Source: Vibrio hepatarius (GTDB lineage: Bacteria > Pseudomonadota > Gammaproteobacteria > Enterobacterales > Vibrionaceae). From it: DNA of 64,000 bases. The notes below the pieces were generated by a model. It saw nothing but the letters and a program-made list of their open reading frames with translations. It made no database searches and was not told the origin of the DNA. Positions 1-9,906 of the stretch are shown piece after piece; the first letter of the stretch is position 1, and every line of letters starts with the position of its first letter. The stretch lies in the NCBI RefSeq assembly GCF_001274785.1, contig NZ_LHPI01000002.1:1-64000 (forward strand), in the 5' to 3' direction. Both the position numbers and the translations under genes were made by a program.

Positions 1-268
1 GTCACTTCGTATCATTGAAACCTAATTTGAAACCGAAGTTTCTAATTGGATTATCATCAACGAGTGCCCACACAGATTGATAGGTTTATATTGTTAAAGA
101 GCTTGTTTCGAGTCTTACTCAAAACGGACGGTCATTTTAGCGAGATAAAGTTTAGTGTCAACCACTTTTTTCAAACTTTCTTCAAGTCATTCGACTTGGC
201 TAAGTGACTCGCTAACTCGGTATTAACCGTTCCGAAACATCAGCTTCGAAGCGTTCCCGTGTCAGCGA
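1..268 (-). other. rRNA operon leader region (partial, rrn off left edge)
   Basis: Read on the minus strand, this stretch has the hallmarks of a Vibrio rRNA operon leader: a boxA-type antitermination element (GCTCTTTAACAA, complement of 91-102) followed by the sequence TCAATCTGTGTGGGCACTCG that accompanies boxA in vibrio rrn leaders and spacers. The mature 16S gene would begin beyond the left edge and is not visible. That an rrn operon follows is inferred from the leader and from the tandem promoters just upstream. Confidence 0.8.
134..161 (-). promoter_or_regulatory. rrn P2-type promoter
   Basis: On the minus strand TTGACA (156-161) and TAAAAT (134-139) are separated by 16 bp, about 140 bp downstream of P1 and about 40 bp before boxA. 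Tandem P1-P2 spacing of this kind is usual for gammaproteobacterial rRNA operons. Confidence 0.7.
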
Positions 269-274
269 GGGGGC

Positions 275-345
275 ATTATAGAGATCGAAATTATCTTGGC
301 AACCCTTTTTCTACATTTTTCTTGTTTTTTTTATCGTTCGGTCAT
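275..345 (-). promoter_or_regulatory. rrn P1-type promoter with UP-like element
   Basis: On the minus strand a -35 TTGCCA (297-302) and a -10 TATAAT (275-280) are separated by 16 bp, the spacing typical of rRNA P1 promoters. A GC-rich discriminator (GCCCCC) follows the -10, as expected for stringent control. The segment 303-345 upstream of the -35 is A/T rich, like an UP element. Confidence 0.75.
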
Positions 346-381
346 TTATTGATCCGAACGCTTTAAAAGCATACGTTTCGA

Positions 382-912
382 CTACAACTCAGCGAATTTT
401 TTCGCGAAAAGAGAGACCTTTTTCCAATTGGTGTACTCGACTTCTTTAGTAGTATCCGTTTCACCATCGGTCAGCGTCATAATCAGTTTAATCATCATTT
501 TGTCGAAGAAACCATAGCGCGGGTAATATAAAGCCCCGGCGAATACACCGATTAACTTTGGTTGCCAAGGCGATTTCTTTAAAAACTTCTGAATGTAAAC
601 GCTGCCTTCAGGGGTATCTTTACCTTGGTCTTCCTTACGCGCGGTTAAGTTAACGCAGAAAAATGCCACCTTGGTGTGATTTTCCAGTTGTTGTCGATTG
701 TTCTCGATAAACTGATAGAGTTTCTTATTTAAATGTCCGTATCGGATCGAAGCCCCAATCAGCACTCTGTCATAAACGCTGAAATCTATTGCGTCTAATG
801 TATGTAGGTTAACCAGCTCACATTCGAAGTTGCTAAGCTCACCCTCTATATAGTTAAGAATCTTTTTGGTTTGACCTTCGCGTGAAGAATATAGAAATAA
901 AGCTTTTTTCAC
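382..912 (-). CDS. hemG: Menaquinone-dependent protoporphyrinogen IX oxidase HemG
   Basis: 176-aa flavodoxin-fold protein that oxidises protoporphyrinogen IX to protoporphyrin IX in haem synthesis, passing electrons to quinone. The N-terminus carries an FMN phosphate loop (SSREGQTKKI, residues about 9-18). The region from about residue 128 (YYPRYGFFDKMMIKLIM) matches the extra loop that separates HemG from ordinary flavodoxins. The start is GTG, preceded by AAGGAG at good spacing. It lies 9 bp downstream of trkH and immediately upstream of the rrn promoters, the usual trkH-hemG order, so the two are probably cotranscribed. No truncation is seen. Confidence 0.9.
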   Translation of the reverse strand: MKKALFLYSSREGQTKKILNYIEGELSNFECELVNLHTLDAIDFSVYDRVLIGASIRYGHLNKKLYQFIENNRQQLENHTKVAFFCVNLTARKEDQGKDTPEGSVYIQKFLKKSPWQPKLIGVFAGALYYPRYGFFDKMMIKLIMTLTDGETDTTKEVEYTNWKKVSLFAKKFAEL

Positions 913-921
913 TTGAGCTCC

Positions 922-2379
922 TTAACTACGCCAGAACGTTGGCGTTAATAGAATTAACAGGGTAAAGACTTCTAGTCGACCGAATAGCATTGAAACGATC
1001 AGTACCCATTTCGCTTTGTCATTGATGTCACCAAAGTGCAACGCAACTTCGCCGAGCCCCGGACCTAAGTTATTTAATGTTGCCGCAACGGCTGAAAACG
1101 CACTCAGTTCATCAATCCCGGTCGCAATGAGTCCTAACATGCACACAACAAAGACCAGCGCATAAGCAGAAAAGAACCCCCAAACCGCATCGACGACGCG
1201 TTGAGGAAGAGCTGTACCACCGACTTTGATGGTATACACCGCTCTTGGGTGTACCAAACGTTTTAACTCACGAACCCCTTGTAGCGTCAGCAATAAGATA
1301 CGGATAACTTTCATGCCGCCACCTGTTGAGCCCGCGCATCCACCGATGAAAGATGAAAACAATAGCAATACTGGCAAAAACAGTGGCCACTCTGAAAATC
1401 CTGTCGTGGTAAATCCAGCCGTGGTCGAAATAGAAACTGTCTGGAACAGCGCCTGGTCAAACGCGTCATAATAAGTGTCGTAAGAATGGTGGTTAAGTAG
1501 CATCACGAAACACACCACAAACAGTAGTAACTGGATAAAAAGGAACGCACGGAATTCTGGGTCTTTCCAGTAATACTTAGGATGAACGCCACCAGAGGCA
1601 AACGCGGCAAAGTGCAGAGAGAAGTTACACGCAGATATTAAGAGAAATACGACGGTAATCAGGTTAATCGCGTAACTGTCAAAATAGCCCATACTGGCAT
1701 CATGAGTTGAAAAGCCACCAATCGCGATGGTTGAAAAGCTATGGCCGATCGCATCAAAAGGGGTCATGCCCGCAAACCAAAATGCCATCGCACAAGCAAT
1801 CGTCAGACTGAGGTAAATATACCAAAGCGCTTTAGCAGTTTCGGCAATCCTCGGTGTCATCTTGCTGTCTTTAACAGGCCCAGGGATCTCGGCACGGTAC
1901 AACTGCATACCACCGATACCCAGTACAGGAAGAATCGCCACGGCCAATACGATGATCCCCATACCACCAAACCACTGCAGAAACTGACGGTAAAACAGAA
2001 TTGCCTTAGGAAGGTCGTCTAGGCCGACAATGACCGTCGCGCCGGTTGTGGTAAGGGCGGAAAACGATTCAAAAAAAGCGTCAGTGACCGAAACGTTAGG
2101 GTTGTCAGAGAGCAAAAATGGAATTGAACCCGCGCTCCCCAATACCGTCCAGAAGAGAACCACGATCAAGAAGCCATCACGCGCTTTCAACTCGTGCTTA
2201 AAGCGTCGGTTAGGGAACCAACACAATGCCCCGCAAAAGAGCAAAACAAAGAAAGTGGTAACAAATGCCACACCAGCGCCGTCACGGTATATCAAAGCGA
2301 CCAAAGCGGGCGCCAACATAGATACACTAAACAGTGCGAGCAAAAGCCCGACGATGCGAATAATTGAACGAAATTGCAT
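922..2379 (-). CDS. trkH: Trk system potassium uptake protein TrkH
   Basis: 485-aa inner-membrane protein, the potassium-translocating subunit of the Trk system, which works with the NAD-binding TrkA. Four selectivity-filter-like repeats are visible: SALTTTGATV near residue 107, AIGGFSTHD near 219, STTAGFTTTGF near 316 and TLNNLGPGLG near 435. Many hydrophobic segments lie between them. Length is typical for TrkH. Just downstream of yigZ and upstream of hemG on the same strand. The Shine-Dalgarno of the chosen ATG is weak, but the N-terminus aligns with the family. Confidence 0.95.
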   Translation of the reverse strand: MQFRSIIRIVGLLLALFSVSMLAPALVALIYRDGAGVAFVTTFFVLLFCGALCWFPNRRFKHELKARDGFLIVVLFWTVLGSAGSIPFLLSDNPNVSVTDAFFESFSALTTTGATVIVGLDDLPKAILFYRQFLQWFGGMGIIVLAVAILPVLGIGGMQLYRAEIPGPVKDSKMTPRIAETAKALWYIYLSLTIACAMAFWFAGMTPFDAIGHSFSTIAIGGFSTHDASMGYFDSYAINLITVVFLLISACNFSLHFAAFASGGVHPKYYWKDPEFRAFLFIQLLLFVVCFVMLLNHHSYDTYYDAFDQALFQTVSISTTAGFTTTGFSEWPLFLPVLLLFSSFIGGCAGSTGGGMKVIRILLLTLQGVRELKRLVHPRAVYTIKVGGTALPQRVVDAVWGFFSAYALVFVVCMLGLIATGIDELSAFSAVAATLNNLGPGLGEVALHFGDINDKAKWVLIVSMLFGRLEVFTLLILLTPTFWRS

Positions 2380-2427
2380 TGATAGACTGACTATAGATAG
2401 AAGTTAAACTTCCGGCTTCCTGAATAT

Positions 2428-3051
2428 TTAATTTGCTTTTAAAGGCGTAACCAGAGCTTTAGCGCCACTCTTGTTGATTACTGCCTGTGTAAAGTCGTTG
2501 ACCTTGCGCTGCTCAATATCCACGACTAATTTAACCTGATCACTATAGTCTGCAGACACTTCCTGTGCCTCAAATTGAGTGATGAGAGACTGGACTATAG
2601 GCATAAACGCATAGTCTAACTCTAGTTGCAACTGAGTGGTTATTTTTTTCTCAATTGTTTGAAGCAGCTTGAGAGCTTGCGAAACCCCGCCACCGTACGC
2701 TTTAACTAAGCCACCCGTACCTAACTTTATCCCACCAGAATAACGTGTCACGACGGCGGTGATTTCTCCAACTCCCGAACCGGATAACTGTGCCAACATT
2801 GGTTTTCCCGCCGTACCCGAAGGTTCACCATCATCACTGAGTCCCCACTTCATCGAGTCTTCTGCCCGCCCAGCGACGAATGCCCAACAGTTATGGCGTG
2901 CGTCCGCATGTTTGGTCTTTATCTGCTCGACAAACGCTTTCGCACTATCGATCGACGGAGTGTGAGCCAAGTGCGTAATGAAGACGCTCTTTTTGATTTC
3001 TTCTTCAAATTGAACGGACTGAGCTGGGATCAGATAAGGCTGGTCATTCAT
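2428..3051 (-). CDS. yigZ: YigZ/IMPACT family protein
   Basis: 207-aa protein of the YigZ (UPF0029/IMPACT) family. The conserved core is clear: ARHNCWAFV, then GLSDDGEPSGTAGKPML at about residues 69-85, then YSGGIKLGTGGLVKAYGGG. A second domain (about 135-207) is the usual YigZ C-terminal fold. The role is not firmly established; eukaryotic relatives bind ribosome-associated GCN1. The frame stays open upstream to an ATG at 3099, but the family begins close to the LIP(A) segment, so the ATG at 3051 is preferred. First gene of a probable yigZ-trkH-hemG run. Confidence 0.85.
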   Translation of the reverse strand: MNDQPYLIPAQSVQFEEEIKKSVFITHLAHTPSIDSAKAFVEQIKTKHADARHNCWAFVAGRAEDSMKWGLSDDGEPSGTAGKPMLAQLSGSGVGEITAVVTRYSGGIKLGTGGLVKAYGGGVSQALKLLQTIEKKITTQLQLELDYAFMPIVQSLITQFEAQEVSADYSDQVKLVVDIEQRKVNDFTQAVINKSGAKALVTPLKAN

Positions 3052-3193
3052 AGTATGTGCGGGTGTTAAGTGGTTGAAAGAGTTTATCACGAGAGGCATT
3101 AGAGCGTCGCCTAAGATCTGCCACAGCGCACAATGTTAAACACTTGTTTAAAAAATGTATTGAATTTAACTTTTGACAGGTCCAAACTGAAAT

Positions 3194-3210
3194 TACTGGT
3201 CAAACCAGAA
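3194..3210. promoter_or_regulatory. FadR-like operator upstream of fadB
   Basis: The palindrome CTGGTCAAACCAG (3196-3208) in the fadB upstream region resembles the FadR operator (consensus about AACTGGTCNGACCAGTT). FadR represses beta-oxidation genes until long-chain acyl-CoA is present. It lies about 110 bp before the fadB start, close to a TTGACA (3173-3178) that could be a -35 element. Binding is inferred from sequence only. Confidence 0.6.
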
Positions 3211-3316
3211 ACTAGAAAAATAACAACTTTTCGGTTTGATCATTCCACATACGTGAACACTCTCAGGATAGAAAGACAAACGCACAATCCACGATTGTAT
3301 GTCATGGAGATAGACA

Positions 3317-5488
3317 ATGATTTACCAAGCCAACACCCTTACGGTAAAGGAAGTACAAGACGGTATTGCTGAACTGAGTTTCTGCTCTCCAAACTCCGTC
3401 AACAAGCTAGACTTAGCTACGCTAGAGTCACTCGATAAAGCACTTGATGCTCTGCAAAACCACGCTGGTTTGAAAGGGCTTTTGCTGACCTCAGACAAAG
3501 ACTCATTTATCGTCGGTGCCGACATAACCGAATTTTTAGGTTTGTTCGCTAAAACCGAAGCCGAGCTCGACACTTGGCTACAATTTGCCAATAGCATCTT
3601 CAATAAACTTGAAGATCTGCCAGTCCCAACCCTCGCAGTTCTCAAAGGTCACACTCTGGGCGGTGGATGTGAGTGTGTACTCGCTACCGACATGCGCATT
3701 GGTGATAAAACCACCAGTATCGGCCTGCCAGAAACTAAACTAGGGATTATGCCTGGCTTTGGTGGTTGTGTACGCCTACCTCGTGTTGTCGGCGCAGACA
3801 ACGCAATGGAAATCATCACCCAAGGTAAAGCATGCCGCGCGGATGAAGCACTCAAGCTCGGATTACTTGATGCCGTCGTTGAGACCGATGTTCTTTACGA
3901 GTCGGCGCTAACGACTCTAACTCAAGCCATCAACGAAAAACTTGATTGGCAAGCTCGCCGCAAACAAAAGACTTCGCCACTGACACTCAGCAAACTTGAA
4001 TCGATGATGAGTTTCACCATGGCGAAAGGCTTGGTGGCACAAAAAGCAGGTCCACATTACCCTGCACCAATGACAGCAGTGAACACCATCGAAGAAGGGG
4101 CTCGCTTTGCTCGCAATGAAGCACTGGACGTTGAACGTAAGTACTTTGTGAAACTGGCAAAATCTGAAGAAGCAAAATCGCTAGTTGGTTTGTTCCTCAA
4201 TGACCAGTACATCAAAAGCATTGCTAAGAAAGCAGCCAAAGCCGCGAACCAAGACACTCAACGAGCGGCGGTATTGGGCGCAGGCATTATGGGTGGCGGT
4301 ATTGCCTACCAGTCCGCGTTAAAAGGTGTGCCAGTAGTGATGAAAGACATTGCTCAAGCATCACTAGATCTGGGTATGAATGAAGCGTCTAAACTGCTCA
4401 ACAAGCAATTAGAACGTGGTCGTATCGATGGTTTCAAAATGGCGGGAATCCTTGCCTCTATTACTCCAAGTCTTCACTACGCAGGCATCGAGAACTCAGA
4501 CGTGATCGTTGAAGCGGTGGTCGAGAACCCGAAAGTGAAAGCCTCAGTCCTGAGCGAAGTCGAACAGCAAGTAAATGAAAACACGGTGATTACCTCAAAC
4601 ACTTCGACCATTCCAATCAACTTGTTGGCGAAATCACTCAAACGCCCAGATAACTTCTGTGGTATGCACTTCTTTAACCCAGTGCATCGCATGCCTCTAG
4701 TCGAGATTATCCGCGGTGAGCACACGTCAGACGAAACCATTAATCGTGTGGTCGCTTACGCAGCCAAAATGGGCAAATCGCCAATCGTGGTCAATGACTG
4801 TCCTGGGTTCTTTGTCAACCGCGTGCTTTTCCCGTACTTCGGTGGCTTTAGCATGTTGCTGCGCGACGGCGCTGACTTCACGCACATCGATAAAGTGATG
4901 GAACGTAAGTTTGGTTGGCCAATGGGTCCTGCTTATCTGCTGGATGTGGTCGGTATCGATACCGCGCACCACGCACAAGCGGTGATGGCACAAGGTTTCC
5001 CTGAGCGCATGGGTAAACAAGGTCGTGACGCAATTGACGCTCTGTATGACGCAAACAAATATGGTCAGAAAAACGGCAGTGGCTTCTATAACTACACCGT
5101 TGACAAGAAAGGCAAGCCGAAGAAACTTTACTCTGAAGAGGTGCTTTCCGTATTCGCTGACGTCTGTGCGCAATCACAAACGTTCGACGACCAAACGATC
5201 ATTCAGCGCATGATGATTCCGATGATCAACGAAGTGGTATTGTGTCTGCAAGAGAAGATCATCGCTTCTCCGCAAGAAGCTGACATGGCGCTGGTGTACG
5301 GATTGGGCTTCCCTCCATTCCGCGGTGGTGTATTCCGCTACCTAGATAGTGTGGGTATTGCTGAATTTGTTGAAATGGCGAAACAGTATGAGGATCTGGG
5401 TGCGATGTACCACGTTCCACAAATGCTTATCGATATGGCGGCCAAAGGTGAAACCTTTTATGGCGCACAACAGCAAGGCTCTATCTAA
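3317..5488 (+). CDS. fadB: Fatty acid oxidation complex subunit alpha FadB
   Basis: 723-aa multifunctional enzyme of aerobic beta-oxidation. Residues about 1-190 form the enoyl-CoA hydratase/isomerase domain, with the glutamates expected in [11 protein letters not shown] and [15 protein letters not shown]. From about 315 follows the 3-hydroxyacyl-CoA dehydrogenase domain, with the dinucleotide loop [16 protein letters not shown] and the catalytic histidine in [15 protein letters not shown]. Length is near the 729 aa of E. coli FadB. The ATG follows GGAG at proper spacing. fadA starts 13 bp downstream, giving the classic fadBA operon of the alpha2-beta2 complex. A FadR-like palindrome lies upstream. 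Confidence 0.97.
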   Translation: MIYQANTLTVKEVQDGIAELSFCSPNSVNKLDLATLESLDKALDALQNHAGLKGLLLTSDKDSFIVGADITEFLGLFAKTEAELDTWLQFANSIFNKLEDLPVPTLAVLKGHTLGGGCECVLATDMRIGDKTTSIGLPETKLGIMPGFGGCVRLPRVVGADNAMEIITQGKACRADEALKLGLLDAVVETDVLYESALTTLTQAINEKLDWQARRKQKTSPLTLSKLESMMSFTMAKGLVAQKAGPHYPAPMTAVNTIEEGARFARNEALDVERKYFVKLAKSEEAKSLVGLFLNDQYIKSIAKKAAKAANQDTQRAAVLGAGIMGGGIAYQSALKGVPVVMKDIAQASLDLGMNEASKLLNKQLERGRIDGFKMAGILASITPSLHYAGIENSDVIVEAVVENPKVKASVLSEVEQQVNENTVITSNTSTIPINLLAKSLKRPDNFCGMHFFNPVHRMPLVEIIRGEHTSDETINRVVAYAAKMGKSPIVVNDCPGFFVNRVLFPYFGGFSMLLRDGADFTHIDKVMERKFGWPMGPAYLLDVVGIDTAHHAQAVMAQGFPERMGKQGRDAIDALYDANKYGQKNGSGFYNYTVDKKGKPKKLYSEEVLSVFADVCAQSQTFDDQTIIQRMMIPMINEVVLCLQEKIIASPQEADMALVYGLGFPPFRGGVFRYLDSVGIAEFVEMAKQYEDLGAMYHVPQMLIDMAAKGETFYGAQQQGSI

Positions 5489-5498
5489 GGAGGGATAG

Positions 5499-6677
<1,179 letters not shown>

Positions 6678-6693
6678 CCAAAACCATTAACTC

Positions 6694-6726
6694 AAACGCC
6701 AGCTGAACTTAGCTGGCGTTTTTGTT
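6694..6726. terminator. Bidirectional terminator after fadA
   Basis: The stem ACGCCAGCT / AGCTGGCGT (6696-6704 and 6711-6719) with loop GAACTT is followed by TTTTT on the plus strand and preceded by AAA. It sits between fadA and the convergent punR-like gene and can serve both. Confidence 0.85.
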
Positions 6727-7633
6727 AGGACTGCAACCAATCCTGATACAACTGCTCACTCGAGCCGAGATAATTCACCATCCAATCGATCATTTTATGG
6801 TTGTCATCTTTGCGCCAAACGAGGCAACAGTGACTAAACGGCTTATCCTCAGGTAGAATTTTTTCCACCAGCAAACCTTCAGTAATTAGCGGTTGGGCAA
6901 TATGTCGAGGCATGTAGCCGACACCGACCCCATTCTTCAAACATTCAATCGCACTGTACCAATTCGGTAACAGTAAGCGGCGCTGGTCTGGGTAATGAAC
7001 CGTATGGCGCTTTGGCAGCACGTTAGATGTATCGTCCAGACAGATCGCAGGATACTGACTGATAAACTCCTCTCCGAGGTTTTGCTCTCGCACACAAGGG
7101 TGTGATGAAGACATAACAAACGCCCAGTCGAGGATGCCCATATCTTTGACCTCAAAATCACCGCCAACCGGAATCGCTGAGGTGGCACCGATCACGATGT
7201 CCGCCCTTCCTTGTGAGATCGCTTCCCAAGAGCCATTAAAAACTTCCATATTGATTTGCAGTTCAGCATGAGGAAAGGTGGAATAGAAATCTTCAATCAA
7301 AGGTTTTAAACGTTCCAGCTTAACCACGTTATCCAAGGTAAGTTTGAGTGTTTTTTGCCAACCATGTGCCGCGCGGCGCGTTTGCGCTTTGACCTCTTCC
7401 ATCTGGCGCAGCATGGTTCTTGCCTGTTCAATGAATAGCTCGCCTGCTGGCGTCAGCTCTACCTTTCTCGGTAAACGGCGAAACAACACCACATCGAGGT
7501 CTTGCTCGATTTGCCTGATGCTGTAGCTGATCGCAGATGGCACCTTGTGCAAAACATCGGCCGCAGCGGTGAAGCTGCCTAGTCTAGCCACAGTATCGAC
7601 GAGCTCGAGCGAAGACTGTGAAAACGCACTCAT
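6725..7633 (-). CDS. punR: LysR-type regulator, PunR-like
   Basis: 302-aa LysR-type regulator with an N-terminal winged helix (residues about 5-64: GSFTAAADVLHKVPSAISYSI) and a periplasmic-binding-protein-like effector domain. Recalled alignment to E. coli PunR (YdhB) is good, including VPSAISYSIRQIE, EVFNGSW and IGATSAIPVGG. PunR activates the purine-nucleoside transporter gene punC. The divergent neighbour here is a PunC-like MFS protein, so the pair is conserved. The ATG follows AGGTGA. Assignment rests on remembered similarity and context. Confidence 0.8.
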   Translation of the reverse strand: MSAFSQSSLELVDTVARLGSFTAAADVLHKVPSAISYSIRQIEQDLDVVLFRRLPRKVELTPAGELFIEQARTMLRQMEEVKAQTRRAAHGWQKTLKLTLDNVVKLERLKPLIEDFYSTFPHAELQINMEVFNGSWEAISQGRADIVIGATSAIPVGGDFEVKDMGILDWAFVMSSSHPCVREQNLGEEFISQYPAICLDDTSNVLPKRHTVHYPDQRRLLLPNWYSAIECLKNGVGVGYMPRHIAQPLITEGLLVEKILPEDKPFSHCCLVWRKDDNHKMIDWMVNYLGSSEQLYQDWLQS

Positions 7634-7726
7634 GACTCACCTTTCAAAATTTTTGATTCATAACCACAAATTTTAGCGTTTTATTTTATTAAAAGCGAAA
7701 AATACAATGGCGAAGTTAATAAAAAG

Positions 7727-7738
7727 GTTGGCGCCAAC
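7727..7738. repeat. 12-bp perfect palindrome upstream of the MFS gene
   Basis: GTTGGCGCCAAC is a perfect palindrome 38 bp before the punC-like start codon, in the divergent punR/punC intergenic region. It could be a regulator site or form a short hairpin in the leader. No known operator consensus was recognised in it. Confidence 0.4.
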
Positions 7739-7775
7739 GAACAAACATCAATCAATTATTTTGAATGGAATAACG

Positions 7776-8975
7776 ATGAAGATTTCAAAATTACAGCTTT
7801 TTTATTTAGCAGCGCTGTCAATGCTCGGCTTTATCGCAACCGATATGTATCTGCCAGCATTCAAGGCGATGGAAGTCGACTTTGCGACCGGACCAGAGCA
7901 AATTGCTTTGTCGTTGACGGTTTTCTTAGTCGGTATGGCACTAGGACAACTGTTGTGGGGCTTGGCTTCTGATAAGTTTGGCCATCGCAATACCTTAGCA
8001 GCAGGTTTAGCGCTATTTACTGTTGCCTCTTTTGGCCTCGCGTTCAGTGACCAAGTTTGGCAACTATTGACGCTACGCTTTGTGCAAGCCATTGGTGTTT
8101 GTGCACCAGCGGTGATCTGGCAAGCAATGGTCATCAAGCGATACTCCAGCAGCAGCCAACAGATTTTTGCCACCATTATGCCGCTTGTCGCACTATCGCC
8201 AGCATTGGCGCCACAACTTGGTGTGTTATTGGCAGATAGTTTTGGTTGGTTCAGTATTTTTATCGCTCTGACGGTAATGGGTATCGTCCTAGTAATGGCG
8301 ACGATGGCTCAAGACAACGAAACAGTCGAAGAAAAACAAACCAGCATCGCTACCGATATCAAAGCGTTAGTCGGCTCAAAGTCTTACTTGGGTAACGTGT
8401 TGATGTTCGCGACGGCTTCGGCGGCATTCTTTGCTTACCTGACTGGCATGCCAGAGATCATGGCTCAGCTTGGCTATGAAGCGAAAGACATTGGCTTAAG
8501 TTTTATTCCGCAAACTATCGCATTTATGGCCGGTGGTTATCTCGGTAAGGTTGGCGTCAATAAATATGGCGATGAAAAAGTTCTGCGTCAGTTGATCGGA
8601 CTGTTTAGCGTCTCGTCGCTACTGATCTTTATCGCCTCTCAGTGGGAGCTGAGTTCTATTTGGCCGATTCTTGCGCCGTTCTGTTTGATTGCCGTCGCTA
8701 ACGGTGCGCTTTACCCTATCGTGGTAAACCGTGCACTAGCCAGCGCAAAACAGAGCCCTGCGACCGCTGCTGGTTTGCAAAATAGCCTGCAGATTAGCGT
8801 CAGTAGCTTATCAAGCGCGCTGGTTGCGGCTTTAGCCAGTCAGGCGCAGATGGTGACAGGTATCGCGATTGTACTGTGTATGGGTGGATTGTGGTTTGGT
8901 TATGTTCTGTCAAACCGCGAACTATCAGAGCAGTTCACCGTTCCGGACAACGCCCGCGTCGTGAGCGAAGAATAA
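7776..8975 (+). CDS. punC: MFS transporter, PunC/YdhC-like
   Basis: 399-aa major facilitator of the Bcr/CflA-type 12-helix group. The first helix carries LGFIATDMYLPAF, followed by LGQLLWGLASDKFGHR, the MFS loop 2-3 motif. The sequence resembles E. coli YdhC (PunC), a purine nucleoside transporter, in VQAIGVCAPAVIWQA and IMPLVALSPALAP. The frame opens earlier (GCG-rich leader from 7707), but the ATG at 7776 follows GGAA and gives the family N-terminus. It is divergent from the punR-like regulator, its probable controller. Substrate is by analogy only. Confidence 0.8.
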   Translation: MKISKLQLFYLAALSMLGFIATDMYLPAFKAMEVDFATGPEQIALSLTVFLVGMALGQLLWGLASDKFGHRNTLAAGLALFTVASFGLAFSDQVWQLLTLRFVQAIGVCAPAVIWQAMVIKRYSSSSQQIFATIMPLVALSPALAPQLGVLLADSFGWFSIFIALTVMGIVLVMATMAQDNETVEEKQTSIATDIKALVGSKSYLGNVLMFATASAAFFAYLTGMPEIMAQLGYEAKDIGLSFIPQTIAFMAGGYLGKVGVNKYGDEKVLRQLIGLFSVSSLLIFIASQWELSSIWPILAPFCLIAVANGALYPIVVNRALASAKQSPATAAGLQNSLQISVSSLSSALVAALASQAQMVTGIAIVLCMGGLWFGYVLSNRELSEQFTVPDNARVVSEE

Positions 8976-8992
8976 TCCTCATCCTAAAAATG

Positions 8993-9021
8993 AAAAGAGC
9001 CGCGTGTGCGGCTCTTTTTCT
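8993..9021. terminator. Bidirectional terminator
   Basis: The stem AAAAGAGCCGC / GCGGCTCTTTT with a short loop lies between the convergent MFS gene and the binding-protein gene. It has a T run on the plus strand and an A run opposite, so it can end both transcripts. Confidence 0.85.
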
Positions 9022-9029
9022 ATTCAGGA

Positions 9030-9806
9030 CTAGAGGCTTTTTAACCCCCACTTCTCTGCAGTTTGTTTAAAAAACCCTTGGGTTTTCTTCAGCTCTACCC
9101 AATGGTTAATGTAATTAATCCAGACCTGGTCGTCTTGAGGAAGTAACATCGCAATAGGTGTCGGGCGACGAGGCTCTTTAACTGGCACGATCGCGAGTTG
9201 TCTAAACTTCTCAACTAAGGTTGCCGCCTCAACGTTTGACGTCACGGAGACGTCTGCTCGTTTCGCCAGTAGCTCTTGGAAATCACGCGCTGGCGCTTCA
9301 ATCACGATATGGGTAGCAGAAGGGAAGAACTCTTTGACCATCTTTTCTTGTACCGTGCCCAACGTTGCCGCAACTTTTACGTCTGCATTATCAAAATCAC
9401 TCCAATCGGAGAACTTATCTAGGTCTTTTTTCTGCACGACAGGTACAAAGGCTAAGTAAAAGTAAGGCTGGCTGTAACCGGCAACTTTGGCACGCGACAT
9501 ATTCAGTGACGCACTTCCCGTAACGTCATACTTACCCGCGGTGATCCCATTCACCAGTGTTTTCCAATCCGTCGCGACATACTCGACCTTCACCCCCAGA
9601 TCTTTAGCCAGCTCGCTTGTAACATCGATATCAAACCCTCGGTAACTATTGGTCGCGGGATCTTTCATCGTCATTGGATTCCAATCCCCAGTGGTGCCAA
9701 CACGCAGTACCCCGGCGTCCAAAATATCGTGCAGTCGACTCTTGGCATTGGCAAAACCACTCACAGCAAGTAAAGAAAGTCCTAGCGCTAACAGAAGTTT
9801 TTTCAT
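9030..9806 (-). CDS. Periplasmic amino-acid-type solute-binding protein (PheC-like)
   Basis: 258-aa family 3 solute-binding protein with a signal peptide (MKKLLLALGLSLLAVSGFANA). The core begins SRLHDILDAGVLRVGTTGDW and has FDIDVTSELAKDLGV. This resembles amino-acid ABC binding proteins and also Pseudomonas PheC (cyclohexadienyl dehydratase), which evolved from them. It is therefore either a transporter component or a periplasmic dehydratase-like protein. A permease gene starts divergently 100 bp away and supports transport. No ATPase gene is adjacent. Ligand unknown. The ATG follows AAGGAAA. Confidence 0.7.
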   Translation of the reverse strand: MKKLLLALGLSLLAVSGFANAKSRLHDILDAGVLRVGTTGDWNPMTMKDPATNSYRGFDIDVTSELAKDLGVKVEYVATDWKTLVNGITAGKYDVTGSASLNMSRAKVAGYSQPYFYLAFVPVVQKKDLDKFSDWSDFDNADVKVAATLGTVQEKMVKEFFPSATHIVIEAPARDFQELLAKRADVSVTSNVEAATLVEKFRQLAIVPVKEPRRPTPIAMLLPQDDQVWINYINHWVELKKTQGFFKQTAEKWGLKSL

Positions 9807-9906
9807 TGTTTTTCCTTAATATAAGTTCCGTTTAAGATTTACAAACGCTTCCTTGATAACATAGCAGCAACAAAGGATATTTTTTAGTCAAGCTAGGGAA
9901 AGAAGC

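Noticed and set aside
4727..5173. 148-codon open frame on the minus strand within fadB
   Set aside because: It is antisense to a strongly conserved part of fadB, has no ribosome site and no recognisable domain. It is a shadow of fadB codon use.
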